DNA of 64,000 nucleotides from an uncultured Prevotellaceae bacterium (GCA_902780635.1 CACZGH010000001.1:277581-341580); one strand, 5' to 3'. Positions 9,465 through 19,220 are shown, counted from the first letter of the stretch. Notes: a model not told the origin generated them from the sequence alone. Numbers and translations: made by a program.

Positions 9465-9725
9465 ATGACACAAATTTTAGTGACACTAAACGAGGATGCG
9501 GCCACTATTCACGTACGGAGAGCCATCGAATTACTTCGCGGTGTGGTGTCTACCACAGTATTAAAGACCAAAGAGGAGACTGATAAAAAGAAACTTCGTC
9601 AACAGAAATACGTGAAAGAGTCGCTTGAAAGGGCATTCGACGAAATGACCGAAGCACGTCGAGAAGGCATCAAGTTGCAAAGTGCAGACGATTTTATCAA
9701 AGAATTGCAAACAAATGAAGGATAA
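9465..9725 (+). CDS. putative type II antitoxin
   Basis: The 86-residue, lysine/glutamate-rich protein has a short beta-like N-terminus (QILVTLNEDAA) and a long helical remainder, the usual shape of small antitoxins that bind and neutralise a RelE/ParE toxin and repress their own promoter. It overlaps the next gene by one base (TAATG), the classic coupled arrangement. I recognise the arrangement and composition, not a specific antitoxin family. It has its own promoter box 29 nt upstream. Confidence 0.7.
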   Translation: MTQILVTLNEDAATIHVRRAIELLRGVVSTTVLKTKEETDKKKLRQQKYVKESLERAFDEMTEARREGIKLQSADDFIKELQTNEG

Positions 9726-10072
9726 TGAAAGTAGATATTATACTTGGAGAAGAGTTTAAGCGACAGTTTAAACGACTTCTCAAAAAGTATCCATCGTTAA
9801 CCAAGGACTTTATCACATTCAAAGAGGAACTAACTAAGAATCCTCTTCAAGGAACCGATTTAGGAGGTGGCACACGTAAGGTTCGTATGACCATCACTTC
9901 TAAAGGAAAAGGAAAGAGTGGTGGAGCTAGGGTTATTACTTATAATATCATTTACGGAGAAGATGATTTTATCGAGATTACCCTGCTGACTATTTATGAC
10001 AAAAGCGAGATTTCTACAGTAACTGACAAATATATCAAGTGGCTCGTCTCTGTCATAACAGAGAATTACTAA
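9725..10072 (+). CDS. type II toxin, RelE/ParE-like
   Basis: The 115-residue basic protein has the RelE/ParE-type pattern: an N-terminal FKRQFKRLLKKYPSLTKDF helix pair, a central GGGTRKVRMTI strand region, and a C-terminal ITLLTIYDKSEISTV beta hairpin ending in a short helix. RelE toxins cut mRNA on the ribosome and ParE toxins inhibit gyrase; the sequence alone does not decide between them. It starts on the last base of the antitoxin stop codon. The pair sits between two DUF4886 genes, which suggests a later insertion, although no mobility gene is visible. Confidence 0.75.
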   Translation: MKVDIILGEEFKRQFKRLLKKYPSLTKDFITFKEELTKNPLQGTDLGGGTRKVRMTITSKGKGKSGGARVITYNIIYGEDDFIEITLLTIYDKSEISTVTDKYIKWLVSVITENY

Positions 10073-10263
10073 AATAATCAATAAGTTTTCTTGAAAATCT
10101 AAATAGGGCTTTTTAATCAACATACTTAACATTCAAAAGTAGTGAGTGTATGCTGACCTATTCTCGAAAAATGTGATGGATAAGACTAAATTATCAAAAC
10201 TGACTGTAAAGAAATCTAGAAACTATAAGTGATTCCATGTCAATAAAAGCTAATAGCCTTTTG

Positions 10264-12735
10264 ATGATAAGAAGAATACATTTGCTTTTTTGCCTGCTAA
10301 CACTTGTAAGCATCTACTCACAAACACTAAGGGCACATCAAAATGAAGCAGGTGGATCCAAAATAATGCGTATTTTGGCAGTAGGCAATAGTTGGTCTTT
10401 AAACGCCACCAATTATGTGGGAAATATCATGGATGAGTTGGGATATGACACAAAAATCAGCGTTTGCTATGCTGGTGGTGCCACCCTCCAGTCGTATTGG
10501 CAAAATATCCTCAATGACAAAGCTGCTTATGAATTGCACACGTGGGAGGATGGAGAATGGAGCCGCCCAACGACATTACATACATATAAGGAAATCTTAT
10601 TATCAGATAGTTGGGATATTATTTTTCATCAGCAACAAAGTGGGGCAAGTGGTATATATAGCTCGTTCCAGCCTTTTCTTGATAATATGATTAAATGGGA
10701 GAGAGAAACCATAGAAAATTCTCCATTAATAGCCCTGCATGCGACATGGGCATACCCATCCTACAACACAAGTACACAGTTCGAGTCGTATTATGGAAGC
10801 AATTCTACAACTATGTACAATGCGGTGATTGATTCATACAATCAGGCAATGGTTGATGAGAACATCAAGTTTGTCATCCCATCCACTCCAATGATACAAC
10901 AGTCAAGGGAACTTGGTGTACCCAACATAGATACTTCCGATGGCAGTCATCTGACAACAAATGGTTTTTTTGCTGCAGCTTGTATTTGGACAGAGATGCT
11001 CCTATCCTACTATTTGGGATCCAATCATCATGTCAGCGAAAGTTCTTTTGTTCCTTATGGTTTGTCTCTTGAACATGCGTCAGCAATGAGAGCTCTTGCT
11101 ATTCGTATCGCCAATGAAATCTCTTCTTATTTTCAACATTTTGACCCTAAAGGGTTGGTTTTCAGTCCTGGCGATGTCAACCATAGTGAAATAGTAGATA
11201 TCAGTGATGTTTTACTGACTGTGGATTATATATTGGGCCATAACATAGACAATTTTCACATTGAAAATGCCGACTTGAACGAAGACGAAAAAATTGACAT
11301 TTCTGATGTTCTGAGTATTGTAGATGTCATTTTAGGCAAAAATGACAAGAAATCCCTCCATGTAGAGTATACCAATCCCGAAATTATCATCAGCGAGGGG
11401 CCCAATTTTATCAAAGGAACATTCAACAAGACACAGGATTCGCCCTATGACGGCAATCCTATTTTTAATTTTACCGACTGGAAATTCGCTAATCAAAGAG
11501 GTAATGCAGGTGATGATGTGGCTCCAATGCATGTCCAAAATACTACTCTTGGAGGAAATCATGGACAGCCATGTCAAAAAGCTACTATAGAAAGCCACGG
11601 TCTTACAAATACTTCAATAGGTTCTGAATGGGTCAGCCAAGACGGCACCAAGTTTTATATAATGAGAATAGCAGATGCTGACCATATCATTTTCCTTTCA
11701 GAGAACAAAGGTACAGAACAGAATCATTCATTTGTTCCACTAAACAAGGGAATCCTAAAAAACAACGAAAGATTTTTACAAATTGAAGAGGTAGTCAACA
11801 CCCAATTAAGACCTTCTGTCATCAACATAAATCATTCCCTTTTAAAAGACGGAGTAACAAAAATCTCAGAACCACAATCATTTAATTGTTCAGAAATAGA
11901 GATCATTGAGGAATACGACATTATAAATACAGCACAAGTTCTGCAAAATATTATTTCAAGCGTACCTTCTTCCTCAGATCCTATATACACATCATCCCCC
12001 ATGGTACATGTAAAAAACAAATATCGATTTACAGAAAATCTATCTTGTATAGTTATATCTTCCGTGGAGGCAAAACAAAAATGTGCCTTTTATGATTTGA
12101 TGTTCAGTCAAGCAGGCAAAATATCCACTGGTACTGTAAGTTATTATATACCAGGTTCTCTTCCTACAAGCAATTATGATTTGACAACTCCGACGGTTGT
12201 CAATTGGGACAGCTCTATACCAAGCTTTTTTCTAAATTCCACTACATGGGAAAAAGCTGACTGCCCTGTTAATCGCGTCATTCAAATTGGTGAAAATGCT
12301 GGTCTTGCTATAGGTTTCTTACCTTTTGAGGTAGGAAAAGATCTAACTAATTATACCAAAAGAACATTTGAGATTAGGAATGAAACGGGTAAGATATATC
12401 CACACGGTGTTGAGAGTTCTGTCATAGGAAATACATTGAACCCAAATGATCATTATTCCGCTATTCTCTATAGATGCTATTTTGATGCAAAACAACCTGA
12501 AGGTCGTATTTCCATGTATCATTTTAACTACAACGGTGAAGAATACCTTTTTTCTGACTACTCTCAGGCCATCACAGATGTGATAGATCTTGGTAAGTCT
12601 TTTAATGGAAAAAAGATAACGGTTATCGATTCAAATAATGCATCTCTCATTTCAGATATTTATAAGGGAGGTGCGTGTGTAAAAAGTACCCCAGTGAATG
12701 GGAGTACAAGTTATATTGTAGTTAAAATTTCATAA
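10264..12735 (+). CDS. secreted DUF4886 protein with dockerin-like repeats and a large unknown C-terminal region
   Basis: The protein of 823 residues (832 from an alternative ATG at 10237) has a signal peptide (RRIHLLFCLLTLVSIYSQ) and a DUF4886 domain (about residues 30-300, with MRILAVGNSWSLNATNYVG and a terminal TSDGSHLTTNGFFAAACIW). Next come two dockerin-type calcium repeats (about 300-365, with DISDVLLTVDYILG and DISDVLSIVDVILG). About 450 residues with no family I recognise follow. Dockerin repeats normally bind cohesins or calcium at the cell surface. Placing them in mid-chain rather than at the end is unusual. The start at 10264 gives a compact signal peptide. No promoter box was found directly upstream. 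Confidence 0.8.
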   Translation: MIRRIHLLFCLLTLVSIYSQTLRAHQNEAGGSKIMRILAVGNSWSLNATNYVGNIMDELGYDTKISVCYAGGATLQSYWQNILNDKAAYELHTWEDGEWSRPTTLHTYKEILLSDSWDIIFHQQQSGASGIYSSFQPFLDNMIKWERETIENSPLIALHATWAYPSYNTSTQFESYYGSNSTTMYNAVIDSYNQAMVDENIKFVIPSTPMIQQSRELGVPNIDTSDGSHLTTNGFFAAACIWTEMLLSYYLGSNHHVSESSFVPYGLSLEHASAMRALAIRIANEISSYFQHFDPKGLVFSPGDVNHSEIVDISDVLLTVDYILGHNIDNFHIENADLNEDEKIDISDVLSIVDVILGKNDKKSLHVEYTNPEIIISEGPNFIKGTFNKTQDSPYDGNPIFNFTDWKFANQRGNAGDDVAPMHVQNTTLGGNHGQPCQKATIESHGLTNTSIGSEWVSQDGTKFYIMRIADADHIIFLSENKGTEQNHSFVPLNKGILKNNERFLQIEEVVNTQLRPSVININHSLLKDGVTKISEPQSFNCSEIEIIEEYDIINTAQVLQNIISSVPSSSDPIYTSSPMVHVKNKYRFTENLSCIVISSVEAKQKCAFYDLMFSQAGKISTGTVSYYIPGSLPTSNYDLTTPTVVNWDSSIPSFFLNSTTWEKADCPVNRVIQIGENAGLAIGFLPFEVGKDLTNYTKRTFEIRNETGKIYPHGVESSVIGNTLNPNDHYSAILYRCYFDAKQPEGRISMYHFNYNGEEYLFSDYSQAITDVIDLGKSFNGKKITVIDSNNASLISDIYKGGACVKSTPVNGSTSYIVVKIS

Positions 12736-12788
12736 ACACACCCATATCAACCAAAGATTAAGAAACAATCATTTAGCCTATTCCAAAC

Positions 12789-12808
12789 AACATTTTTAGA
12801 AAAATGTT
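12789..12808. promoter_or_regulatory. AT-rich palindrome abutting a promoter box (possible operator)
   Basis: AACATTTTT and AAAAATGTT form a perfect 9-bp inverted repeat with a 2-nt centre. It directly precedes the -7 box at 12809, in the place where a repressor would block or RNA polymerase would contact the -33 region. It could equally be a weak hairpin ending the upstream gene. Confidence 0.45.
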
Positions 12809-12816
12809 TAACTTTG
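12809..12816 (+). promoter_or_regulatory. Bacteroidetes -7 box immediately before the CotH-type gene
   Basis: TAACTTTG ends only 4 nt before the GTG start codon at 12821. In this promoter class the RNA start lies about 4 nt after the box, so the mRNA would have almost no leader. Confidence 0.6.
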
Positions 12817-12820
12817 CATC

Positions 12821-15796
12821 GTGAAAAGAATAGTATTCTCATTTTTGCTATCAATTTGTACGATAATGCTTGTTAATGCAGAAGATCGTACTTCTTTCAA
12901 GTTACTTATCAATGAGATACAAGTATCCAATATTGACATGTTTCTTGATCCCTCCTATAATTATGGTGGGTGGATTGAGATATACAATTCAAGCAACAAA
13001 AAGATCAGTCTGTCCAATAAAATACTCCGACACAAAGATTCTGAAGGTAATATGATGGAGCAATTTTTAACCTCAGCCCATGGAATAATAGAACCAAAAG
13101 GATATTGTGTGTTATGGTTTGACCACAATAGCAAGGACGGCTTTTATGGTCCAAATGCACGATTCCAAATCCCATTTAAGCTTGACCCAGACGGCGGAAG
13201 AATTGAAATAATAGATAATGATGGTCTTGTAGTTGACGCCATCGATTATCCTACTTCCTTCGCTCGTTGCTCATATATACGCATTAAGGATGGAGCATCT
13301 TCGTGGGAATATACGTCCTATCCCAGCCCTGGTGCGTCAAACAATTATTCTCCAGTTGCAGGCAAAAGACTTCAGGCTCCTGTCATAGATACTAACAGCC
13401 AAGTATTCGACAAGCCACTTCAATTCAGAGTATCTATTCCAGAACACTGTACACTCTATTATACAACGGATGGCTCGACACCTAAGAAAGACTCAAGGCT
13501 AATAAGCGAAGATGGTATTTTCTATCTAGGTAATGAGTCCAAAATATTTCGATTCATGCTCTCTGCTGACAATTATCTAAACAGCCCTATTGTCACCCGT
13601 TCGTTCATTAAAGCATCACAAAAATACTATTTGCCAGTACTCAGTATAAGTACGCATCCTGACAACCTTTTCAATGACAGTATCGGTCTCTATGTTAGAG
13701 GTACAAATGGAAGAATAGCCAACAACTCAGGAACAGCAGCCAACCAAAATATGGACTGGGAGAGACCAGTCAATGTGGACTATTTAGTGCCAGACAATAA
13801 TGGCAACTACATTCAATGCCTCAATCAAGAAGCCGACTTCTCCATTTTTGGAGGATTATCAAGATTTCTTGGAGGAGACAGTGTTTTTGAATGCAAGTCC
13901 TCATTCAAACTCAAAGCCAACAAATCTGCTGATGGTTTGAATCATTTTCCTTATCCCATATTCGAGAACAAGCCACACATCAGACTTAAAAGTTTTTTGG
14001 TCAGGAATGGCGGACAAGACTCACAATCTCGCATCTGGGATCCTGCTATTCAAGAAGTTGTGCGTACTAGCGGTATCTACATTGACTGTCAGTCATGGCA
14101 GCCTGCACATGTTTTCTTCAATGGAGCATATCTTGGTATGATGAATTTGAGGGAAGAGAGTAACAAGCGTTTTGCATACAGCAACTATGGTATAGATACT
14201 GATGAGATTGACCAGTGGGAAAACGAGTTTGAAATAAAAGAAGGTGACACCAAAAAGACCGATCGTTGGTATAAACTAAGCCACCATCTTGCTAAAAATC
14301 CCTCCGACTCGACCATTTGGAAAGAAATCTGTGGTCTTGTAGATATTGACGAATATTGCAACTACATGGCTATTGAGACCTATACTGGTAATTATGACTG
14401 GCTTCTGAATAGCCATCTAAAGAACATCAAAGGATTCTGTGGCCGTACAGACAATGGTAGAATCCACACCGTTCTCTTCGACATGGACGAAACATTCGGA
14501 GAAACAGACCTCATTTTCAAATTATTGCAAGGCGAAAAGGAAAGACAACTCCAGATTTTCACAAATATGTTGCGATATGAACCTTTCCGAAAACAATTTA
14601 TTGATGCATATTGTCTTTTAGGAGGAAGTGTCTTTACCCCTAAAAGATGCAGGTCCATCATTCTTAATATGGCGAACAAGACTACGCCGGCATTGATATG
14701 GGAAGGACATGAGTCTATCACCAAAGCGACAGACCTTATTAACAGAATCTCAGACAGGAAACGCAGATACCCTTCACTCATCAACAGTTTAAAAAGGTCC
14801 TTCAATCTTCCAGATGGACTTTCTGTACGTATTTCTTCCAATCAGACTACTGGCATAATACTGCTCAATGGGCAAGAAATACCAACCGGCAAATTTGACG
14901 GCATCCTTTTTGCTCCTTCACGACTAACAGCCCTTCCTCCTGCAGGCTATATATTCAAAGAATGGCAATTAAATGGAAAGAGTATTTCACAAGATGCTGT
15001 TCTTACGATTGATCCAATTTCTACAGAAGGACTCAATTCTTATCTTGCTGTTTTCCAGCTTGCTAATAAGACGAAGAAACTCGACACAAAAAGCGCTCCA
15101 ATTATCATTAATGAGATAAGTGCCAGAGATGACACATATGTCAGTGAATATGATAAGAAAAGTGGCTGGGTTGAACTTTTCAATCCAACAAGTCGAGATA
15201 TTGACCTTGCAGGAATGTATATCAGCAATGATATAAGCAACCCGAGAAAATACAAAATACCATCTATGAACGACAAATCTGTCACCATGATACCGGCTCA
15301 CGGGCATCGTATTATTTGGTGTGACGGGAGAGAGTCTGTCAGTCAACTCCATGCTCCATTCAAATTGTCTAACAATGACGGGAATTGCATTATTCTGCAG
15401 ACAGCTGATGCCTCATGGGCAGACACTCTTATTTATAACAAGCAACCACGATGGACTTCTTTCGGGCGTTATCCTGATGGTGCTAATAGTTTTTCTTTAC
15501 TCAACCGTTCCACTATAGGAATGGCTAATCACATTTGTACCGAGAATTCAGAAAAATATGGTACCAACAATGATTATCATGATACGCTCTTAGGGGATGT
15601 GAATAAGGATGGAATGACAGACATCAGTGATATTCTGACCTTAGTCGATCGAATATTGGGTAAAAGGACACCAGTATTTGACTATATCAATGCAGATGTC
15701 AACGAAGACTTAATGATTGACATCAGCGATGTGATTGGTATTGTGGATATTATTTTGAACAAGCCAACTAAAAACAACATCCCAAACCCTCAATAA
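12821..15796 (+). CDS. secreted CotH-kinase-type protein with two lamin-tail domains and C-terminal dockerin repeats
   Basis: The 991-residue protein reads, in order: signal peptide (1-20), lamin-tail domain (about 25-165), a chitobiase/hexosaminidase C-terminal-type segment (about 190-265, with LYYTTDGSTPK), a CotH domain (about 269-650, including SSFKLKANKSADGLNHF, NGAYLGMMNLREESNKRF and VLFDMDETFGE), a second lamin-tail domain (about 758-890), and two dockerin repeats (about 923-985). CotH proteins are atypical secreted protein kinases; the DMDE block fits the catalytic metal-binding region. It is probably surface-attached. The GTG start is needed to keep the signal peptide; the next ATG (12867) would lose it. 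It lies after another dockerin protein, with its own promoter. Confidence 0.88.
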   Translation: MKRIVFSFLLSICTIMLVNAEDRTSFKLLINEIQVSNIDMFLDPSYNYGGWIEIYNSSNKKISLSNKILRHKDSEGNMMEQFLTSAHGIIEPKGYCVLWFDHNSKDGFYGPNARFQIPFKLDPDGGRIEIIDNDGLVVDAIDYPTSFARCSYIRIKDGASSWEYTSYPSPGASNNYSPVAGKRLQAPVIDTNSQVFDKPLQFRVSIPEHCTLYYTTDGSTPKKDSRLISEDGIFYLGNESKIFRFMLSADNYLNSPIVTRSFIKASQKYYLPVLSISTHPDNLFNDSIGLYVRGTNGRIANNSGTAANQNMDWERPVNVDYLVPDNNGNYIQCLNQEADFSIFGGLSRFLGGDSVFECKSSFKLKANKSADGLNHFPYPIFENKPHIRLKSFLVRNGGQDSQSRIWDPAIQEVVRTSGIYIDCQSWQPAHVFFNGAYLGMMNLREESNKRFAYSNYGIDTDEIDQWENEFEIKEGDTKKTDRWYKLSHHLAKNPSDSTIWKEICGLVDIDEYCNYMAIETYTGNYDWLLNSHLKNIKGFCGRTDNGRIHTVLFDMDETFGETDLIFKLLQGEKERQLQIFTNMLRYEPFRKQFIDAYCLLGGSVFTPKRCRSIILNMANKTTPALIWEGHESITKATDLINRISDRKRRYPSLINSLKRSFNLPDGLSVRISSNQTTGIILLNGQEIPTGKFDGILFAPSRLTALPPAGYIFKEWQLNGKSISQDAVLTIDPISTEGLNSYLAVFQLANKTKKLDTKSAPIIINEISARDDTYVSEYDKKSGWVELFNPTSRDIDLAGMYISNDISNPRKYKIPSMNDKSVTMIPAHGHRIIWCDGRESVSQLHAPFKLSNNDGNCIILQTADASWADTLIYNKQPRWTSFGRYPDGANSFSLLNRSTIGMANHICTENSEKYGTNNDYHDTLLGDVNKDGMTDISDILTLVDRILGKRTPVFDYINADVNEDLMIDISDVIGIVDIILNKPTKNNIPNPQ

Positions 15797-16010
15797 TCAG
15801 TTTCTAAAGATGATGGCTGCAGTTTTGTGATACGATATGTGCATTGTCTTTAGAGAACTCATCACGCTTGAGCATTTTATGTTACAAACCAAGGAAAACT
15901 TTAGTAAATTTCTTAAATTTCACATTTTCTTTTAATTTTTTTCGTTCCTCATGCAAGTTTTCCCTTTTCTCTTCATTTATAAGATAAAAGTAAGAACAAA
16001 AACTCTGAAT

Positions 16011-16823
16011 ATGAAAAAGACCTTTTATCTTTTGGCCCTCGGCCTGCTGGCCACGACCTTTACGCTCACCTCATGTCTTAACGATGACTGTGACGACGAC
16101 CCATACTATGTCATTTGCCCTATCGACCGACCCAATGCGCTGGTCACCGTCAAACCCAATGCCGACAACACCGAATTTCGAATGCAACTCACCGACGAAA
16201 TCGTGCTTTGGCCTGTGAATATGCGTCAGTCACCCTTCGGAACCAAGGAGGTGCGCGCTCTGCTCAACTACCGAAATCCCACCGAGAAGGAGATAAAGGA
16301 TGGGGGATTCGCTCCCGATATGCCCTGTGTCTACGTCAACTGGATTGACTCTATTCTCACCAAACCTGTGATAGTGAGTTTTTCCAGTGCTGAGGAGAAT
16401 CAGCAAAAGTATGGCTCCGACCCCCTTGAGATTGTCGACGATTGGATGACCGTGGCCGAGGACGGCTACCTGACGCTGCGCATTCGCACCCGCCTGGGCG
16501 GACATCAGAAACACATCGTGAACTTGGTGCATCGCACGGATGTCAATACCCCTAATTACTTCACCCTCTATCACAATGCGCAGGGCGACACCAATGGCCA
16601 AATGGAAGATGCCTTGGTGGCTTTCAATCTCTCTAACGTATTGACGAGACTAGACACCGTATTGAATCCCGGTGACACAGCTCCGGAGGGAAATGGTGTT
16701 ATGGAGACTTTGACCTTGGAGTGGCAATCCTATACGGGAACGAAGACCGCACGGTTCAAAATCCGTTCCGGCAATCCATCCACCGAAGAGTTGAACGGCC
16801 TGGTAAACAGGTGCTTTAAATAA
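16011..16823 (+). CDS. NigD-like lipoprotein
   Basis: The 270-residue protein has a lipoprotein signal (LLATTFTLTSC, Cys about 22) and the layout of NigD-like proteins of Bacteroidetes: a short N-terminal beta domain (NALVTVKPNADNTEFRMQL) and a larger C-terminal domain with DDWMTVAEDGYLTLRIRTR. NigD was named from a bacteriocin-related operon of Prevotella nigrescens. The family's role is unknown; outer-membrane or periplasmic location is inferred from the lipobox. The ATG at 16011 is chosen because it starts the signal peptide directly; an in-frame ATG 60 nt upstream adds a non-signal extension. It is monocistronic and convergent with the SGNH gene. Confidence 0.85.
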   Translation: MKKTFYLLALGLLATTFTLTSCLNDDCDDDPYYVICPIDRPNALVTVKPNADNTEFRMQLTDEIVLWPVNMRQSPFGTKEVRALLNYRNPTEKEIKDGGFAPDMPCVYVNWIDSILTKPVIVSFSSAEENQQKYGSDPLEIVDDWMTVAEDGYLTLRIRTRLGGHQKHIVNLVHRTDVNTPNYFTLYHNAQGDTNGQMEDALVAFNLSNVLTRLDTVLNPGDTAPEGNGVMETLTLEWQSYTGTKTARFKIRSGNPSTEELNGLVNRCFK

Positions 16824-16864
16824 ATGGCTTCTCGTAGGTAGGCTTTGACTTAGATGAGGGCTTT

Positions 16865-17758
16865 TCACAATGCCTTTATAGTATTTGCCACGTCTTTTGA
16901 AAAAACCTCTGCCCCCCTTTCATTCAAATGAGTGCCGTCTTTAAACAACTCATCATGATGCACATATTTGGGAGAATTGGAGAAATCTAAAAAAGGGATA
17001 TGATATTGGGAGCATATCTTGCGGACAGGGTCCACGACAGAGGAGTCATGATGATACCACATAGGAGAATAGACAAAAATGAGTTGAATATTGCGACATT
17101 TGTTGATCAGTTTGGTGATATAATCCATTTTTAAGCTGTCAACATCTGTATGCCATGTCAACTCATTTTCTTTGCGCAACTTCATAGGGTCTAGCTCTCC
17201 AGCAAGCGGTCTAAATCCATTGATCTCATGACGCTTTGTGGGATGCACATAATCACCTAACACTTGAATAAACTTAGAATTATTCCTATACATGGCACTT
17301 CTCATCTTGAGAGGCTCATTTTTGTCGACAGACTCAAAGATATCAGCTATCCCATCCCTGTCATAAAAGCCCTTCAGCCATCCTAAAAACTGGTGGTTGT
17401 CGCCTTTCTGAATATCAAAATCAGGCGAGATGTCATAAATAATCATTTTGGGCTGATACCTCTCCAATACCATTAATAGTCTGCCATAATTGAGGATTAC
17501 CCCATTGCCGTCTTGTCCACAATTATAACAAGACATCTTCAACGAATCACTGAAAATCAATGGATTGTAATGATGAATCGCTTTAGAGGACCCAAATATC
17601 AGGATATCTTCGTGGGTGCTTTCGCAGATATAATTGTTTCGGGCGTTGTCGCCCCCTTTAGGATGAGACGCCAAATAGCCAAACGCATACCCTATGCATA
17701 CATCCACCACGACTATGATGAGCAAGAATACCAACACCTTCAAGATAAACGTTCTCAT
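16865..17758 (-). CDS. membrane-anchored SGNH/GDSL-like protein, partner of the MBOAT acyltransferase
   Basis: The 297-residue protein has one N-terminal membrane anchor (RTFILKVLVFLLIIVVVDVC) and an extracytoplasmic SGNH-like domain: DILIFGSSKAIHHYNP (block I serine), a GQDGNG block and a C-terminal DGTHLNERGAEVFS with the Asp-x-x-His pair. Such proteins (AlgJ/AlgX- or DltD-like) take acyl groups exported by an MBOAT protein and place them on a polysaccharide. It starts 13 nt after the MBOAT stop. The ATG at 17758 is preferred to one at 17812 because the latter adds a non-signal leader overlapping the MBOAT gene. Confidence 0.83.
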   Translation of the reverse strand: MRTFILKVLVFLLIIVVVDVCIGYAFGYLASHPKGGDNARNNYICESTHEDILIFGSSKAIHHYNPLIFSDSLKMSCYNCGQDGNGVILNYGRLLMVLERYQPKMIIYDISPDFDIQKGDNHQFLGWLKGFYDRDGIADIFESVDKNEPLKMRSAMYRNNSKFIQVLGDYVHPTKRHEINGFRPLAGELDPMKLRKENELTWHTDVDSLKMDYITKLINKCRNIQLIFVYSPMWYHHDSSVVDPVRKICSQYHIPFLDFSNSPKYVHHDELFKDGTHLNERGAEVFSKDVANTIKAL

Positions 17759-17771
17759 ACACACTCCATGA

Positions 17772-19196
17772 TTAAAAATTGGCATAGATAAACTGGTCAG
17801 CCCCAAAGACACCCGTCAACATGATCAACACCAACACCACCACGTAAGAGCACCACCTCACCAACTTCGACCGACTCTCGAAAAAGAGTCTGTTCGCAGG
17901 CTTAAATTCATCCAGTAAATCTTTGGCCGTCAGCATCGTCACACCCATCAAAATCAATACCAGATTGGTGTTTTCCGGAAGATATAAGGTGAGCGGAAGG
18001 CGATAGTCAAAGATGCGTCCTATCACACCACAGGCATCAGAGAGCGTAGGCATACGGAAGAAAATCCAGGCAAAATTGACCAGAAGAAAGGTGATGATGA
18101 TTTTGATGGTACGACCGAATGTGCCATAGTCACATTTCTGCTGTCCGGTCATCTTTTCAACAATTTGGATGAGGCCATGCATGATGCCCCAGACGATAAA
18201 CGTCCAGTTGGCCCCGTGCCACACCCCACTGACCAAGAACGTGACAAAAATATTCCAGTAATTACGTATTTTGCTACATCTGCTTCCACCAAGGGGTATG
18301 TAGATATAGTCTTTCAGCCATGTAGACAGCGATATGTGCCAGCGACGCCAGAAGTCTGTCACACTGAAAGCAAGATAGGGCCGCCGGAAGTTCTCTGTCA
18401 ACTCAAACCCCAGTGTCTTGCCCACGCCAATGGCCATCAGTGAATAACCGCCAAAGTCGGCATAGATCTGAATCGTATAGAGCAAGCTTGCCACAAAACA
18501 AGAGAGCCCTGTGTAATTGGTATAGTTGGGTAGCACCGTGTCGACATAGAGAGCCACCCTGTCGGCCACGACCACCTTCATCAACATGCCCCACAACAGC
18601 CATTTAAGGCCCTGCACCGCCTTTGGATAATCAAAATAGCGACGCATCGACTTGATCTGTGGGATGACCAATGAGGCTTTGTTGATAGGTCCGGAGAGAA
18701 TGGAGGGGAAGAATGAGATAAAAAGAGCATATACCAAAAAGTCACGCTCCGGCTCTATTCTTTTGTAATACACATCCCACAAATAGCCTATCGCCTGAAA
18801 GGTAAAGAAAGAGATGCCTATCGGTATGGCCCAGTTGAGGCCAGGCAAGTCATATTTCACACCCATTGAGGACATGAGGGCTGAGACGGTGTCGTTGACG
18901 AAATTGAAATACTTGAAAAACAACAGCGGTAATAGAGCCAAAATGACCCCAATCGTCATCACAGATTTGGGATGAGAGGACTTGGCACAAATCCGCGCAG
19001 CCATATAGGTGATGAAGGTGACGCCTAATAAAATCAACGCATAAACAGGCTTCCATTGTAGATATAACAGATAACTCACCACCAACAAATACACATTCCT
19101 CCATTTTCCGTAAGATGCAGGTATTGCATAGTACAATAAAAAGAGCAATGGGTATAAGAGCACGAAATGTAGTGAGTTGTATATCATTTTTGTCAC
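17772..19196 (-). CDS. MBOAT-family O-acyltransferase (AlgI/DltB-like)
   Basis: The 474-residue polytopic protein has about eleven hydrophobic segments and the MBOAT signatures NFRRPYLAFSVTDFWRRWHI, LSTWLKDYIYIPLGGSR and LVSGVWHGANWTFIVWG; the histidine in the last is the catalytic residue. It would move acetyl or another acyl group across the membrane for modification of a surface polysaccharide, working with the downstream SGNH protein. Its start codon could be the ATG at 19196 or 19187. It is divergent from the polysaccharide operon, with both promoters in the shared 380-bp gap, so modification of that polymer is a reasonable inference. Confidence 0.93.
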   Translation of the reverse strand: MTKMIYNSLHFVLLYPLLFLLYYAIPASYGKWRNVYLLVVSYLLYLQWKPVYALILLGVTFITYMAARICAKSSHPKSVMTIGVILALLPLLFFKYFNFVNDTVSALMSSMGVKYDLPGLNWAIPIGISFFTFQAIGYLWDVYYKRIEPERDFLVYALFISFFPSILSGPINKASLVIPQIKSMRRYFDYPKAVQGLKWLLWGMLMKVVVADRVALYVDTVLPNYTNYTGLSCFVASLLYTIQIYADFGGYSLMAIGVGKTLGFELTENFRRPYLAFSVTDFWRRWHISLSTWLKDYIYIPLGGSRCSKIRNYWNIFVTFLVSGVWHGANWTFIVWGIMHGLIQIVEKMTGQQKCDYGTFGRTIKIIITFLLVNFAWIFFRMPTLSDACGVIGRIFDYRLPLTLYLPENTNLVLILMGVTMLTAKDLLDEFKPANRLFFESRSKLVRWCSYVVVLVLIMLTGVFGADQFIYANF

Positions 19197-19212
19197 TTTT
19201 TTCTGATGTTTG

Positions 19213-19220
19213 CAAAATTA
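19213..19220 (-). promoter_or_regulatory. Bacteroidetes -7 box for the MBOAT/SGNH operon
   Basis: TAATTTTG reads on the minus strand, followed by CAAAC. It would give a leader of about 13-22 nt before the acyltransferase gene. Confidence 0.65.
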
